From an uncultured Alphaproteobacteria bacterium (GTDB taxonomy: Bacteria > Pseudomonadota > Alphaproteobacteria > RF32 > CAG-239): 64,000 nt of DNA. Below are positions 36,712 to 43,245 of the stretch, piece after piece. The stretch is from positions 118,273-182,272 of the forward strand of contig CAKQUG010000004.1 of the NCBI GenBank assembly GCA_934277545.1, given 5' to 3'. The notes below the pieces were generated by a model, which was not told where the DNA came from, made no database searches, and was given only the letters and a program-made list of their open reading frames with translations. A program made the translations under genes and the position numbers. The stretch's first letter is position 1. Each line of letters opens with the position of its first letter.

Positions 36712-37818
36712 TTAAACTTCGTCTGCCGAAACCAGCATAGACGTGCCGGTCAGCAAAATAATCAACGTCGGCGCCGACACGGCGAGCCATACCGGTATAT
36801 AGCCGTTTATCCCGAAAGCATAAACAACCTGTGATGAAAAATAGACAACAAAACCGATAACGATACTCATTATCACACGCATTAAAATTCCGGAGCCGCG
36901 CTGGGTGTTCTGCAGCATAAAAATAGCGGCAATCATCAGCATTCCGACCAGCTGAAACGGTGAAATAAGCAAACTTAAATAGCGCATCCAATGGCGGCGC
37001 GCCGAAAAACCGGCTTGCTCATAAAAAGCAATGGTTTCAGGCAGCTGCCAAAAAGAAATGGCGTCGGGTTCAATAAAGTTTTCTTTAATCCGCTCCATGT
37101 TTATGCTGGTGTTATAAGCATAGTCCATTAAAAACTCAACCGGTTTACCGCCTTCAAGCACTTTAACGTCTTTAAGATGAAAAGTATTGCCTTCCAAAGT
37201 GGCAAAATAGGCTTCATAGCCTTTCAGAATTTTAGCGTTGGCGCTCAGCTCGGTAATGCTGACATCACGCATCCACAGCGTATTATTTTCCTGCCTCAGG
37301 GTTTTTGCCTGTATCAGCAGCACTTTTCCGTCGCCGACGGCTTCCCTAATCCATAAACCTTTGCTTGAAAACAGCACGGCGTTCGGGTCGCGGGAATCCA
37401 AACGATAGTCCAGCACTTCATGCCATTCATACATTTTTGCGGCAATCGGATTAAACAGCATGGTGTTGGCCAATCCCAAAAAGAACGCGGCAATAATCAG
37501 CGGGCGCAGAAATCCCATCATAGAAACTCCTGCCGAACGGATAATCACAAATTCATTGCTTTTGCTTAAGCGCCAAAAAGTTATCATGGCGCCCACCATC
37601 ATCACAAACGGAATCACAATTTCCACCGTTTTTGTAACCCTGGTTACGGCAAGCTGAGCAGCAAACCACATGGTAACATCATCCCGCCCCGAAACTTTAC
37701 GCAGCGTTTCTATGGAATCAAACATTAAAATAATGCCTAAAATGGCAAAAAGCACCATAAAAAAGTTACCAAGCAGCTGGCGATTCAAATAACGGCTTAA
37801 AATTGCAAAAAATTTCAT
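36712..37818 (-). CDS. lptG: LPS export ABC transporter permease LptG
   Basis: 368 aa. Six TMs in the LptF/LptG pattern: three N-terminal (~15-37, 55-85, 100-120), a periplasmic jellyroll domain (~125-270, LFSSKGLWIREAVGDGKVLL), three C-terminal (~280-365). N-terminal YLNRQLLGNFFMVLFAILGI and VTRVTKTVEIVIPFVMMVGA, RLSKSNEFVIIRSAGVSMMG (coupling helix) are diagnostic. With LptF and LptB it pulls lipopolysaccharide out of the inner membrane. LptG rather than LptF is inferred from SIETLRKVSG and the ISPFQLVGM tail. lptF is not adjacent. Last gene of gmk-orf-cysK-lptG (3-nt gap). Confidence 0.9.
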   Translation of the reverse strand: MKFFAILSRYLNRQLLGNFFMVLFAILGIILMFDSIETLRKVSGRDDVTMWFAAQLAVTRVTKTVEIVIPFVMMVGAMITFWRLSKSNEFVIIRSAGVSMMGFLRPLIIAAFFLGLANTMLFNPIAAKMYEWHEVLDYRLDSRDPNAVLFSSKGLWIREAVGDGKVLLIQAKTLRQENNTLWMRDVSITELSANAKILKGYEAYFATLEGNTFHLKDVKVLEGGKPVEFLMDYAYNTSINMERIKENFIEPDAISFWQLPETIAFYEQAGFSARRHWMRYLSLLISPFQLVGMLMIAAIFMLQNTQRGSGILMRVIMSIVIGFVVYFSSQVVYAFGINGYIPVWLAVSAPTLIILLTGTSMLVSADEV

Positions 37819-37821
37819 TTT

Positions 37822-38772
37822 TTATTCCTGAATTTCTGATTTATCTTCATTAAAAAACGGGTCGGATAAATAACGTTCAATGCTGTCCGGCAAAACAACC
37901 ACAATGTTTTTACCGCTCATTTCGTCGCGTTTTGCCAAATTAACGGCTCCGCACAATGCGGCTGCTGCTGAAACACCCACCGGCAAACCTTCGGTTTGAG
38001 CAACCGTTTTAGTCATTTCCAACGCGTTATTGCTTGAAACTTTATAAACTTCACTTACCAGCTCCGGACGATACAGCGGCGGAATAAATCCGGCTCCGAT
38101 ACCGCCGATTTTGTGAGAGCCTTTCTGCCCGCCGCTTAAAACCGGACTTTCCGCCGGTTCTACCGCCATTACATATAAATCGGGAATACATGATTTTAAG
38201 GCCGAGGCTATACCGGTAATTGTTCCGGCAGTTCCGACTCCGCAAACAACGGCGTCAACGTTTCCGCCGGTGTCTTCCATAATTTCCGTGCCGGTAGTCA
38301 GTTGATGTGCCTCGACATTAGCCTGATTTTCAAACTGCTTAAATTCTATCAGGTTTGCGGAACGTGCTTTTAGCATTTCAACCTTGCGGATAGCTCCAGC
38401 CATACCTTCTGCCGCCGGAGTGAGGAGAACTTCGGCGCCGAATTGACGAATAAGCGCGATTTTTTCACGGGCCATATTTTCAGGCATAACAATAACCAGC
38501 TTATAATCTCGTTCGGCGCAAAAAGCTGCCAGTCCGACGCCTGTATTGCCGGAAGTTGCCTCAATAAAAACCGTATCTTCGTTAATTTTACTGAACGGAG
38601 CCTTATTTATCATATTCAATGCAACACGGTCTTTTACCGAAAAAATCGGATTATAAAATTCGCATTTGCCGATAACATTGGCTTTGCACTCAAATTTTTT
38701 CATCAATTTATTGAGTTTTAACAAAGGCGTATGCCCGACCAATTCTTCTATGGAATTATATATTTTTTGCAT
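37822..38772 (-). CDS. cysK: Cysteine synthase (O-acetylserine sulfhydrylase)
   Basis: 316 aa, PLP fold type II. The PLP lysine is in NPIFSVKDRVALNM (residues ~41-54, K47); the substrate loop EATSGNTGVGLAAF (~69) and phosphate loop CGVGTAGTITGIASALK (~173) are intact; VMPENMAREKIALIRQFGAEV is typical. It condenses O-acetylserine with sulfide to cysteine. A Ser in VLPDSIERYLS near the C-terminus fits the ring-N site. Lies 3 nt before lptG and 5 nt after the preceding gene, in the gmk operon; the symbol cysK versus cysM cannot be settled by eye. Confidence 0.93.
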   Translation of the reverse strand: MQKIYNSIEELVGHTPLLKLNKLMKKFECKANVIGKCEFYNPIFSVKDRVALNMINKAPFSKINEDTVFIEATSGNTGVGLAAFCAERDYKLVIVMPENMAREKIALIRQFGAEVLLTPAAEGMAGAIRKVEMLKARSANLIEFKQFENQANVEAHQLTTGTEIMEDTGGNVDAVVCGVGTAGTITGIASALKSCIPDLYVMAVEPAESPVLSGGQKGSHKIGGIGAGFIPPLYRPELVSEVYKVSSNNALEMTKTVAQTEGLPVGVSAAAALCGAVNLAKRDEMSGKNIVVVLPDSIERYLSDPFFNEDKSEIQE

Positions 38773-38777
38773 TTGTA

Positions 38778-39173
38778 CTACCTCATTCGGACAATTAAAT
38801 TTTTGAATCCGCTGCGCAAAGTTTCATCAAACATTACATTGCCAACCATAATATCCTCTATCAGCTGCCAACTCAGCAGTCCGTTGTCAATTTGCGCGTT
38901 TTCCACATCATAGACCTTAAAATTCTGCGTGTCTCTAAAATATTCGCCGTTTTCCTCAACATACGCATGCAGCGTATAATTTAATGTCGGCGTTTCGGTC
39001 AGCGCTAAATACTCTTCTTGCGGAAAAGAGTATAAACCGGAAATTTTGTCAAATTGGCAAAGCAGCAAATTATCTTTGGTAACGGCGGTATAACTGCACT
39101 CTCGTGTTTTAGCCTTGTTCGGCTCATAAAAAAACACAGCGCCGTATTTATTGATAAACGGCGTTTCAGTCAT
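38778..39173 (-). CDS. Hypothetical protein, 131 aa, possibly Nudix-like fold without Nudix box
   Basis: No secure family. It opens with TPFINKYGAVFFYEPNKAKT, then SYTAVTKDNLLLCQFDKISG, LYSFPQEEYLALTETPTLNY: this recalls the first strands of a Nudix domain (NxxLLxxQ...G.YxFP), but the GX5EX7REUXEEXGU box is absent. If so, it would be an inactive relative. Overlaps the end of gmk by 8 bp and precedes cysK by 4 nt, so it is translationally coupled inside the operon and surely expressed. Confidence 0.6.
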   Translation of the reverse strand: MTETPFINKYGAVFFYEPNKAKTRECSYTAVTKDNLLLCQFDKISGLYSFPQEEYLALTETPTLNYTLHAYVEENGEYFRDTQNFKVYDVENAQIDNGLLSWQLIEDIMVGNVMFDETLRSGFKNLIVRMR

Positions 39174-39828
39174 ATTTTGCTTCTTTCTTTAATTCTTCGA
39201 CAAATTGCACCAAACCGGTTTGGCGCACGCGTTTCATGCGTTCGGCAGAAATAATTTCTCGCACGGTTTCCACTGTTTGGTCAACATCAACATTAACAAC
39301 CACATAATCATATTCAGTCCAATGCGACATTTTTTCCAAAATCAAACCCATGCGTTTATTGATAATTTCTTTGCTGTCGGTACCGCGCCCTTCCAAGCGA
39401 TGGCGCAATTCATGAATCGACGGCGGCAAAAAGTATATTGAAACAACATCATTCGGCGCTTTTTCTTTCATCTGACGCAATCCTGCCCAATCCATATCAA
39501 AAATCACGTCTTGCCCCACATTTATAAAACTGTCGACTTCCGAACGTAAAGTACCGTAACGCGAGCCATATTGAGAATCTACATGCTCATAAAAAGCGTC
39601 TTGTTCTAAAAGTTCGTTATATTTTTCATCGCTGATATAATAGTAATCAACTCCGTCTTTTTCGCCCTCGCGCGGTTTACGCGTAGTAGCTGAAATTGAA
39701 AACTTTAAATTATCATCCAAAGCCATAAGTTTTTTAATTACCGACGTTTTTCCGGTTCCCGACGGTGCTTCGATTATAAACATGGCGCCGCGGCGAACTT
39801 TTTTTAATGTGTCTATAATATTTGTCAT
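39166..39828 (-). CDS. gmk: Guanylate kinase
   Basis: 220 aa. P-loop EAPSGTGKTSVIKKL (residues ~19-33), GMP-binding SATTRKPREGEKDGVDYYYI (~47-66), AFYEHVDSQYGSRYGT, DVIFDMDWAGLRQMK and lid RLEGRGTDSKEIINKRM; all hallmark residues are present. Phosphorylates GMP to GDP with ATP. AAGAGG lies upstream of the ATG. First gene of the gmk-orf-cysK-lptG unit, divergent from the SDR gene. Confidence 0.96.
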   Translation of the reverse strand: MTNIIDTLKKVRRGAMFIIEAPSGTGKTSVIKKLMALDDNLKFSISATTRKPREGEKDGVDYYYISDEKYNELLEQDAFYEHVDSQYGSRYGTLRSEVDSFINVGQDVIFDMDWAGLRQMKEKAPNDVVSIYFLPPSIHELRHRLEGRGTDSKEIINKRMGLILEKMSHWTEYDYVVVNVDVDQTVETVREIISAERMKRVRQTGLVQFVEELKKEAKYD

Positions 39829-39920
39829 TTTTCTACCTCTTGCAAAATCAACGCTTCTATAATATAACTCATAAACAACATATAAAGCAACAGTTAAATT
39901 TTTACTAGGATATTCATAAA

Positions 39921-40685
39921 ATGCAAAAAAAAATCAAAAATATACTTATTACCGGAGCTTCTTCTGGAATTGGCGAAGCATTAGCGCTGGAATATGCGCA
40001 AAACGGTGCTGAAAATTTATTTTTAAGCGGACGCAACTCCGAACGCCTGCAAAAGATTGTACAAAAGTGCCAAAACTTCGGCTGTACCGTTAATGGCAAA
40101 ATAATTGATGTGGCTGACAAAAGCGCTATGGAAAAGTGGATTGACGAATGTAATCAAACAGCACCGCTTAATTTGGTGATTGCCAACGCCGGAGTTTCAA
40201 CCGGAGAAGAAACACCGGAAAACATTTATAACACGTTCAACACAAATGTTATGGGGGTGATTAACACGGTTACGCCGGTAGTCGAATTATATAAAAAACG
40301 CAATGATGACAGTGAAAAAATTATCGCCATAACCGCCTCAATCGCAGGTTATCACGGCTTAAGCGCCTGCCCGTCATATAGTGCCAGCAAAGCCTGTGTT
40401 AAAGCCTATGGCGAGGCGTTACGCAACAGCCTGCTGGCCAAAAAAATTTCTGTCAGCGTTATCTGTCCGGGTTTTATACGTTCAAGAATTACTGATAAAA
40501 ACACTTGTCCGATGCCGTTTTTTATGGAAGCAGATAAAGCGGCAAGCATTATATATAAAGGTATTCAAAGAAACACGGGCTTAATCGCTTTTCCGTGGCC
40601 GATGCGTTTCGGCGTATGGCTGCTCTCAATTTTACCAAATTGTTTAAGTGATTTTATTTACAGCCGTTTGCCGCATAAGGTGTAA
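39921..40685 (+). CDS. Short-chain dehydrogenase/reductase
   Basis: 254 aa, classical SDR. NAD(P)-binding TGxxxGxG is ILITGASSGIGEALALEYAQ (residues ~8-27); NAG motif VIANAGVST (~86); catalytic Ser in ITASIAGYHG and the YxxxK in YSASKACVKAYGEALRNSLL (~153); the VICPGFIRSRIT PG motif follows. The C-terminal hydrophobic stretch (WPMRFGVWLLSILPN) suggests membrane association, as in DltE/SadH-like oxidoreductases. The next gene tag begins 2 nt after the stop. Substrate not determinable. Confidence 0.9.
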   Translation: MQKKIKNILITGASSGIGEALALEYAQNGAENLFLSGRNSERLQKIVQKCQNFGCTVNGKIIDVADKSAMEKWIDECNQTAPLNLVIANAGVSTGEETPENIYNTFNTNVMGVINTVTPVVELYKKRNDDSEKIIAITASIAGYHGLSACPSYSASKACVKAYGEALRNSLLAKKISVSVICPGFIRSRITDKNTCPMPFFMEADKAASIIYKGIQRNTGLIAFPWPMRFGVWLLSILPNCLSDFIYSRLPHKV

Positions 40686-40687
40686 AA

Positions 40688-41233
40688 ATGCGCTGCTCTT
40701 GGGTTGATGAAAATTGCGAAGTTTATGTGCGCTATCATGACAAAGAATGGGGTAAGCCGCTTCATGATGACCCTAAACTTTTTGAAATGCTGATTTTGGA
40801 GGGCTTTCAGGCAGGACTATCTTGGCTGACGGTTCTGAAAAAACGCTCGGCGTTTAGAGAAGAATTTTCTGGTTTTGAGCCTAAGAAAGTAGCTGAATTT
40901 GATGAAGTAAAAATAGAAAAAATGCTGCAAAATCCGCAAATTATCCGCAGTCGGCAGAAAATTGATGCAGCTGTGAACAATGCAAAAATATTTTTGCAAA
41001 TTCAGCAGGAATTCGGAACGTTTGACCGTTATTTATGGAATTTTACCAACGGTAAAGTTCAAAATTACGGTATTTTTCCCTGCCCCGCCCAAAACGAATT
41101 ATCCGACACGATTTCTAAAGATTTGAAACAGCGTGGTATGAAATATGTCGGCAGTGTTATTATATATTCCTATTTGCAAGCCGTCGGCGTTATCAACGAC
41201 CATGAGCCGCAATGCTTTTGCCATACCGTTTAG
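40688..41233 (+). CDS. tag: DNA-3-methyladenine glycosylase I
   Basis: 181 aa. Starts MRCSWVDENCEVYVRYHDKE with the Tag zinc Cys (C3), then HDKEWGKPLHDDPKLFEMLI, EGFQAGLSWLTVLKKRSAFR (with the substrate-pocket Glu in LEGFQAGLSW) and C-terminal zinc ligands in ...HEPQCFCH. It excises 3-methyladenine from alkylated DNA in base-excision repair. Translationally coupled to the SDR gene (2-nt gap), with a perfect 11-bp-stem terminator just after its stop. Confidence 0.95.
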   Translation: MRCSWVDENCEVYVRYHDKEWGKPLHDDPKLFEMLILEGFQAGLSWLTVLKKRSAFREEFSGFEPKKVAEFDEVKIEKMLQNPQIIRSRQKIDAAVNNAKIFLQIQQEFGTFDRYLWNFTNGKVQNYGIFPCPAQNELSDTISKDLKQRGMKYVGSVIIYSYLQAVGVINDHEPQCFCHTV

Positions 41234-41240
41234 AAAGAAA

Positions 41241-41272
41241 AATCCCGCTATATTTAAATAGCGGGATTCTCT
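41241..41272. terminator. Bidirectional terminator, 11-bp perfect stem
   Basis: AATCCCGCTAT (41241-41251) with ATAGCGGGATT (41258-41268), 6-nt loop. Serves tag on plus and the 41281 gene on minus (A run 41235-41242 gives the T run). Confidence 0.85.
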
Positions 41273-41280
41273 TACAATTA

Positions 41281-41724
41281 CTAATCTTTAAGTTTACAGC
41301 CGATTTTTTCTAAGCATTCCTCTAGAATAGCTTTTGACGTGTTTCCGATATTCCACAGACAGTGAAGATGTGAATACTCACAGTATTCTAACAGTTCTCC
41401 CACCGTGTCAATGCTTTGCTGATTCAAACAGGAAATAATGCGCGATTTTGCTCGCTCATTGCCTTCATGACGCAGCAACAACTCTTCAATGCTCATTTGA
41501 TTTAAGACACTGCGCGGTTTAGTTTTTTGGCAAAGCTCACTTGTACAGTTTACAGCAAATAACGCCTTCTCTTTTTTGGCAATAACTTGCTTTTCGGCAG
41601 TTTTGATGAACGTATTGAAAGATTCTTTAAAACTATCGCTTAGAAACTCGCGATAATCAATAACAAAAGTGCAGATTAAATCCATATCGCCTTTTGCCAA
41701 AAGTAATTGTTCAAAATTTGTCAT
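41281..41724 (-). CDS. Protein with an RNA-polymerase alpha-CTD-like C-terminal domain
   Basis: 147 aa. The C-terminal ~55 residues match the alpha-subunit CTD pattern: RAKSRIISCLNQQSIDTVGE (cf. R-S-x-N-C-L...I-x-T-V-G-E-L), then LLEYCEYSHLHCLWNIGNTS and KAILEECLEKIGCKLKD (cf. NxGxKSxxEIxxxLxxxGLxL). The N-terminal ~75 residues are helical and unrecognised. So it may bind DNA or RNA polymerase, or be a general helix-hairpin-helix protein. It has a perfect TTGACA-N17-TATAAT promoter, an AU-rich leader without Shine-Dalgarno sequence, and its own terminator: a stand-alone cassette like others in this region. Confidence 0.7.
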   Translation of the reverse strand: MTNFEQLLLAKGDMDLICTFVIDYREFLSDSFKESFNTFIKTAEKQVIAKKEKALFAVNCTSELCQKTKPRSVLNQMSIEELLLRHEGNERAKSRIISCLNQQSIDTVGELLEYCEYSHLHCLWNIGNTSKAILEECLEKIGCKLKD

Positions 41725-41762
41725 AATAAATAGTATTAGTTAATAATAAATTTAACAGCTTG

Positions 41763-41791
41763 ATTATAGATAATTTTTTAAACTATGTCAA
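41763..41791 (-). promoter_or_regulatory. Perfect-consensus sigma70 promoter
   Basis: Minus strand TTGACA (41786-41791), 17-nt spacer, TATAAT (41763-41768). The -10 ends about 40 nt before the start of the 41281-41724 gene. Confidence 0.85.
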
Positions 41792-41824
41792 CAAAAAGCG
41801 GTGCCTTTCTTTAAGGTACCACTT
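41791..41824 (-). terminator. Terminator of the 41834 gene
   Basis: AAGTGGTACC/GGCACCGCTT imperfect stem (41824-41815 with 41805-41796) followed on the minus strand by TTTTTGTTG. It abuts the next cassette's promoter, whose TTGACA starts in the same T-rich tail. Confidence 0.7.
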
Positions 41825-41833
41825 AATAAATTT

Positions 41834-42514
41834 TCACTTTCCGCTACGTCGAGATGTTATGATTTCTTTCAAATCCGATAATCCGTTTTGTTTTAGCAAA
41901 AAGTCATAGGCACAGTCATTGTCAAACGCCGTTTTATGGCTATTGACATAGCCTGTAAGCAGATTCATGTAGTCAAAATTTCGGTGCGCTGCTTCGCGAT
42001 AGTTTTTCTGCGTAGCCAACAGCATCAAGTGCATTTCAGCGTCCGAAGAAAGAACAAAGTGTCGGCAATACCACTTGATTTTTGCCGCATCTCCGGATGA
42101 AAGAAGTTCTTTCTCAATCCACGGGTGCAGTGGCTTGCACAAGCGCTTAAAGTCTTCTGTTGCCAGATGAGAAATGACTTCACTTTCTTCTTTTGTCAGA
42201 GCCATTTTGCGCTTTTTCAGACACGCCATAAACAGCGGCAGAACGCGGCGGCGGTTAGACAATATGTGAGCCACTATTTTGTCATCAACAAAGGCGTGAT
42301 TGACAAAGAAAATTCTCAAAATTCGGCGAAGCTCTTTTTCAGAAGTTTGACCTTCAGCGCCGCACCATTGCAGACTCCAGGCAATTTCGGCTTGCCACAC
42401 TTTCTTTTCATCGGTTTCGTACTCATAAATTTCGCACAAACCAATGACAATTCCTTTGGAAAACTTACCTTTCTTGGCCATGTACTGCATGTACATTTTT
42501 TTTAAGTAATTCAT
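41834..42514 (-). CDS. Hypothetical helical protein, 226 aa
   Basis: Not recognised. Soluble, mostly helical, with His/Trp/Cys-rich parts (IAWSLQWCGAEG, LCKPLHPWIEKELLSSGD, KIKWYCRHFVLSSDAEMHLM) and repeated short helices that recall HEAT/ankyrin-like solenoids, without a defining motif. The start follows an AU-rich, SD-less leader behind a TTGACA promoter (42555-42582) that diverges from the micro-ORF array promoter. Own terminator downstream. Confidence 0.6.
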   Translation of the reverse strand: MNYLKKMYMQYMAKKGKFSKGIVIGLCEIYEYETDEKKVWQAEIAWSLQWCGAEGQTSEKELRRILRIFFVNHAFVDDKIVAHILSNRRRVLPLFMACLKKRKMALTKEESEVISHLATEDFKRLCKPLHPWIEKELLSSGDAAKIKWYCRHFVLSSDAEMHLMLLATQKNYREAAHRNFDYMNLLTGYVNSHKTAFDNDCAYDFLLKQNGLSDLKEIITSRRSGK

Positions 42515-42554
42515 AACACAATAATTTTAAGTTAAATAATTCAAAAACTTATCT

Positions 42555-42582
42555 ATATTATCAATATTATAATTTTTGTCAA
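42555..42582 (-). promoter_or_regulatory. Promoter of the 41834-42514 gene
   Basis: Minus strand TTGACA (42577-42582), 16-nt spacer, TAATAT (42555-42560). Followed by a ~40-nt AU-rich leader lacking a Shine-Dalgarno sequence. Confidence 0.55.
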
Positions 42583-42628
42583 GTAAAATTTTTATTGTCA
42601 ATTTTTGATAAAAATGACAAAAAAAGTA

Positions 42629-42657
42629 TTGACAACGGGTTTTCTTTATGTTATAAG
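42629..42657 (+). promoter_or_regulatory. Strong sigma70 promoter of the micro-ORF array
   Basis: Consensus TTGACA (42629-42634), exactly 17 nt, TATAAG (42652-42657). Predicted start near 42664, about 15 nt before the first micro-ORF. Confidence 0.85.
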
Positions 42658-42678
42658 ATTTTCATAAAGCAAATAATT

Positions 42679-42738
42679 ATGAATATATTAAATTTTAAGC
42701 CCAAACACTTTGGGTTTAGAGCCAGAGACAGGCCGTGA
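42679..42738 (+). CDS. Micro-ORF 1, 19 aa
   Basis: ATG to TGA encodes MNILNFKPKHFGFRARDRP, a basic peptide. Its FRARDRP end aligns, in the same frame, with the MIRAP core of the following units (TTT AGA GCC versus ATT AGA GCA). First ORF after the promoter; leader of ~15 nt, no Shine-Dalgarno sequence. Confidence 0.5.
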   Translation: MNILNFKPKHFGFRARDRP

Positions 42739-42777
42739 GTGATAGTTTAATTATATGTCAAATTTAATAAACCGCCC

Positions 42778-42804
42778 ATGATTAGAGCAAGTCCCACATT
42801 ATAG
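42778..42804 (+). CDS. Micro-ORF 2, MIRASPTL
   Basis: ATG ATT AGA GCA AGT, then CCC ACA TTA TAG. Eight residues. Preceded by a 39-nt spacer with TTTAATTA. Shares MIRA and 12 identical bases with units 3 and 4. Confidence 0.6.
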   Translation: MIRASPTL

Positions 42805-42853
42805 AGTTAATTTTTTATACCGGTTCGGATTTTAAGAAATAAAACCCTTTAAT

Positions 42854-42880
42854 ATGATTAGAGCACCAACTTTCATTTAA
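42854..42880 (+). CDS. Micro-ORF 3, MIRAPTFI
   Basis: ATG ATT AGA GCA CCA, then ACT TTC ATT TAA. Eight residues. The 49-nt spacer before it holds GAGTTAATTTTT, matching the leader element of the 48179 and 48639 genes (GAGTTAATTATTTTT). Confidence 0.6.
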   Translation: MIRAPTFI

Positions 42881-42921
42881 GTTTTCGTTTTCATTATTTA
42901 ATTATAGAACGCATTACTTTT

Positions 42922-42939
42922 ATGATTAGAGCTCCGTAG
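42922..42939 (+). CDS. Micro-ORF 4, MIRAP
   Basis: ATG ATT AGA GCT CCG TAG: five residues, terminating right after Pro. Both Ala and Pro codons differ from unit 3 by synonymous third-position changes. Confidence 0.6.
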   Translation: MIRAP

Positions 42940-42985
42940 CAGTTTCGCTTATTTAATTGTTAAGATTAATAGTGAAAACCCGCTT

Positions 42986-43009
42986 ATGATACGTGCACCA
43001 CCTGTCTAA
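42986..43009 (+). CDS. Micro-ORF 5, MIRAPPV
   Basis: ATG ATA CGT GCA CCA, then CCT GTC TAA. Seven residues. Ile and Arg codons differ from the other units (ATA for ATT, CGT for AGA) yet the peptide is the same, the strongest sign of coding constraint. Contains R-A-P-P, the core of the ApdA/ApdP-type ribosome-arrest motif. Confidence 0.65.
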   Translation: MIRAPPV

Positions 43010-43053
43010 TTTAATTATTTTCTTTAGTAAAAAAAGAAGTAAGTTTAACTGAT

Positions 43054-43074
43054 ATGTTCTTATTATCAGCCTGA
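43054..43074 (+). CDS. Possible micro-ORF 6, MFLLSA
   Basis: ATG TTC TTA TTA TCA, then GCC TGA, inside the hairpin CTGATA...TATCAG (43049-43069) immediately before the terminator. Preceded by TTTAATTATTTT at 43010. Unrelated in sequence to MIRAP; may be chance or a terminal leader peptide. Confidence 0.3.
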   Translation: MFLLSA

Positions 43075-43083
43075 CAATTCTTT

Positions 43084-43115
43084 CCTCCTGCATTTTGCCG
43101 GAGGTTTCTTTTTTT
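43084..43115 (+). terminator. Terminator ending the micro-ORF array
   Basis: CCTCC (43084-43088) with GGAGG (43100-43104), inner GC/GC pairs after one mismatch, then TTTCTTTTTTT. It separates the array from the hydrogenase gene. Confidence 0.8.
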
Positions 43116-43175
43116 AAACAAAGATTTTCTAATTCTGTTTCCATAAATATAATTTTTATTCATTTTATAAAACTA

Positions 43176-43204
43176 TTGCTTTTTGCGGCGGTTATTTGTA
43201 TAAG
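43176..43204 (+). promoter_or_regulatory. Hydrogenase promoter
   Basis: TTGCTT (43176-43181), 17-nt spacer, TATAAG (43199-43204). The same -10 sequence as the array promoter; start codon at 43246. Confidence 0.55.
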
Positions 43205-43245
43205 ATAAAGTAATTTGAACTATTTTATTGAAAGGGCTTATTCTT

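Larger units (their letters stand above)
42664..43115 (+). other. Tandem micro-ORF transcription unit ('MIRAP array')
   Basis: About 450 nt from a strong promoter to an intrinsic terminator with no ordinary gene. Five repeat units begin at 42712, 42778, 42854, 42922 and 42986 (66, 76, 68 and 64 nt apart). Units 2-5 each start ATG ATT AGA GCN (or ATG ATA CGT GCA) and close with a stop after 5-8 codons. Between ORFs are 39-49 nt AU-rich spacers containing TTTAATTA, GTTAATTT or TTTAATTG. Nucleotide changes between units are synonymous in the MIRA core, so translation is likely. The spacer element resembles the SD-less leaders of neighbouring cassettes. Possible roles are peptide production, ribosome stalling or leader control of the downstream hydrogenase; none is proved. 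Confidence 0.65.

Noticed and set aside
42712..43010. CRISPR-like array (units of 64-76 nt with a TTAGAGC core resembling type II repeats)
   Set aside because: Only about 12-14 bp are shared, the unit length varies, no cas gene is near, and the conserved part is better explained as codons for MIRA(P).
42664..43115. tmRNA, RNase P or 6S RNA
   Set aside because: No tag-coding, P4-like or 6S-like features were recognised, and the repeat is coding.
42953..43144. 63-aa minus-strand open frame
   Set aside because: Antisense to the micro-ORF array and its terminator; no promoter or SD on that strand.
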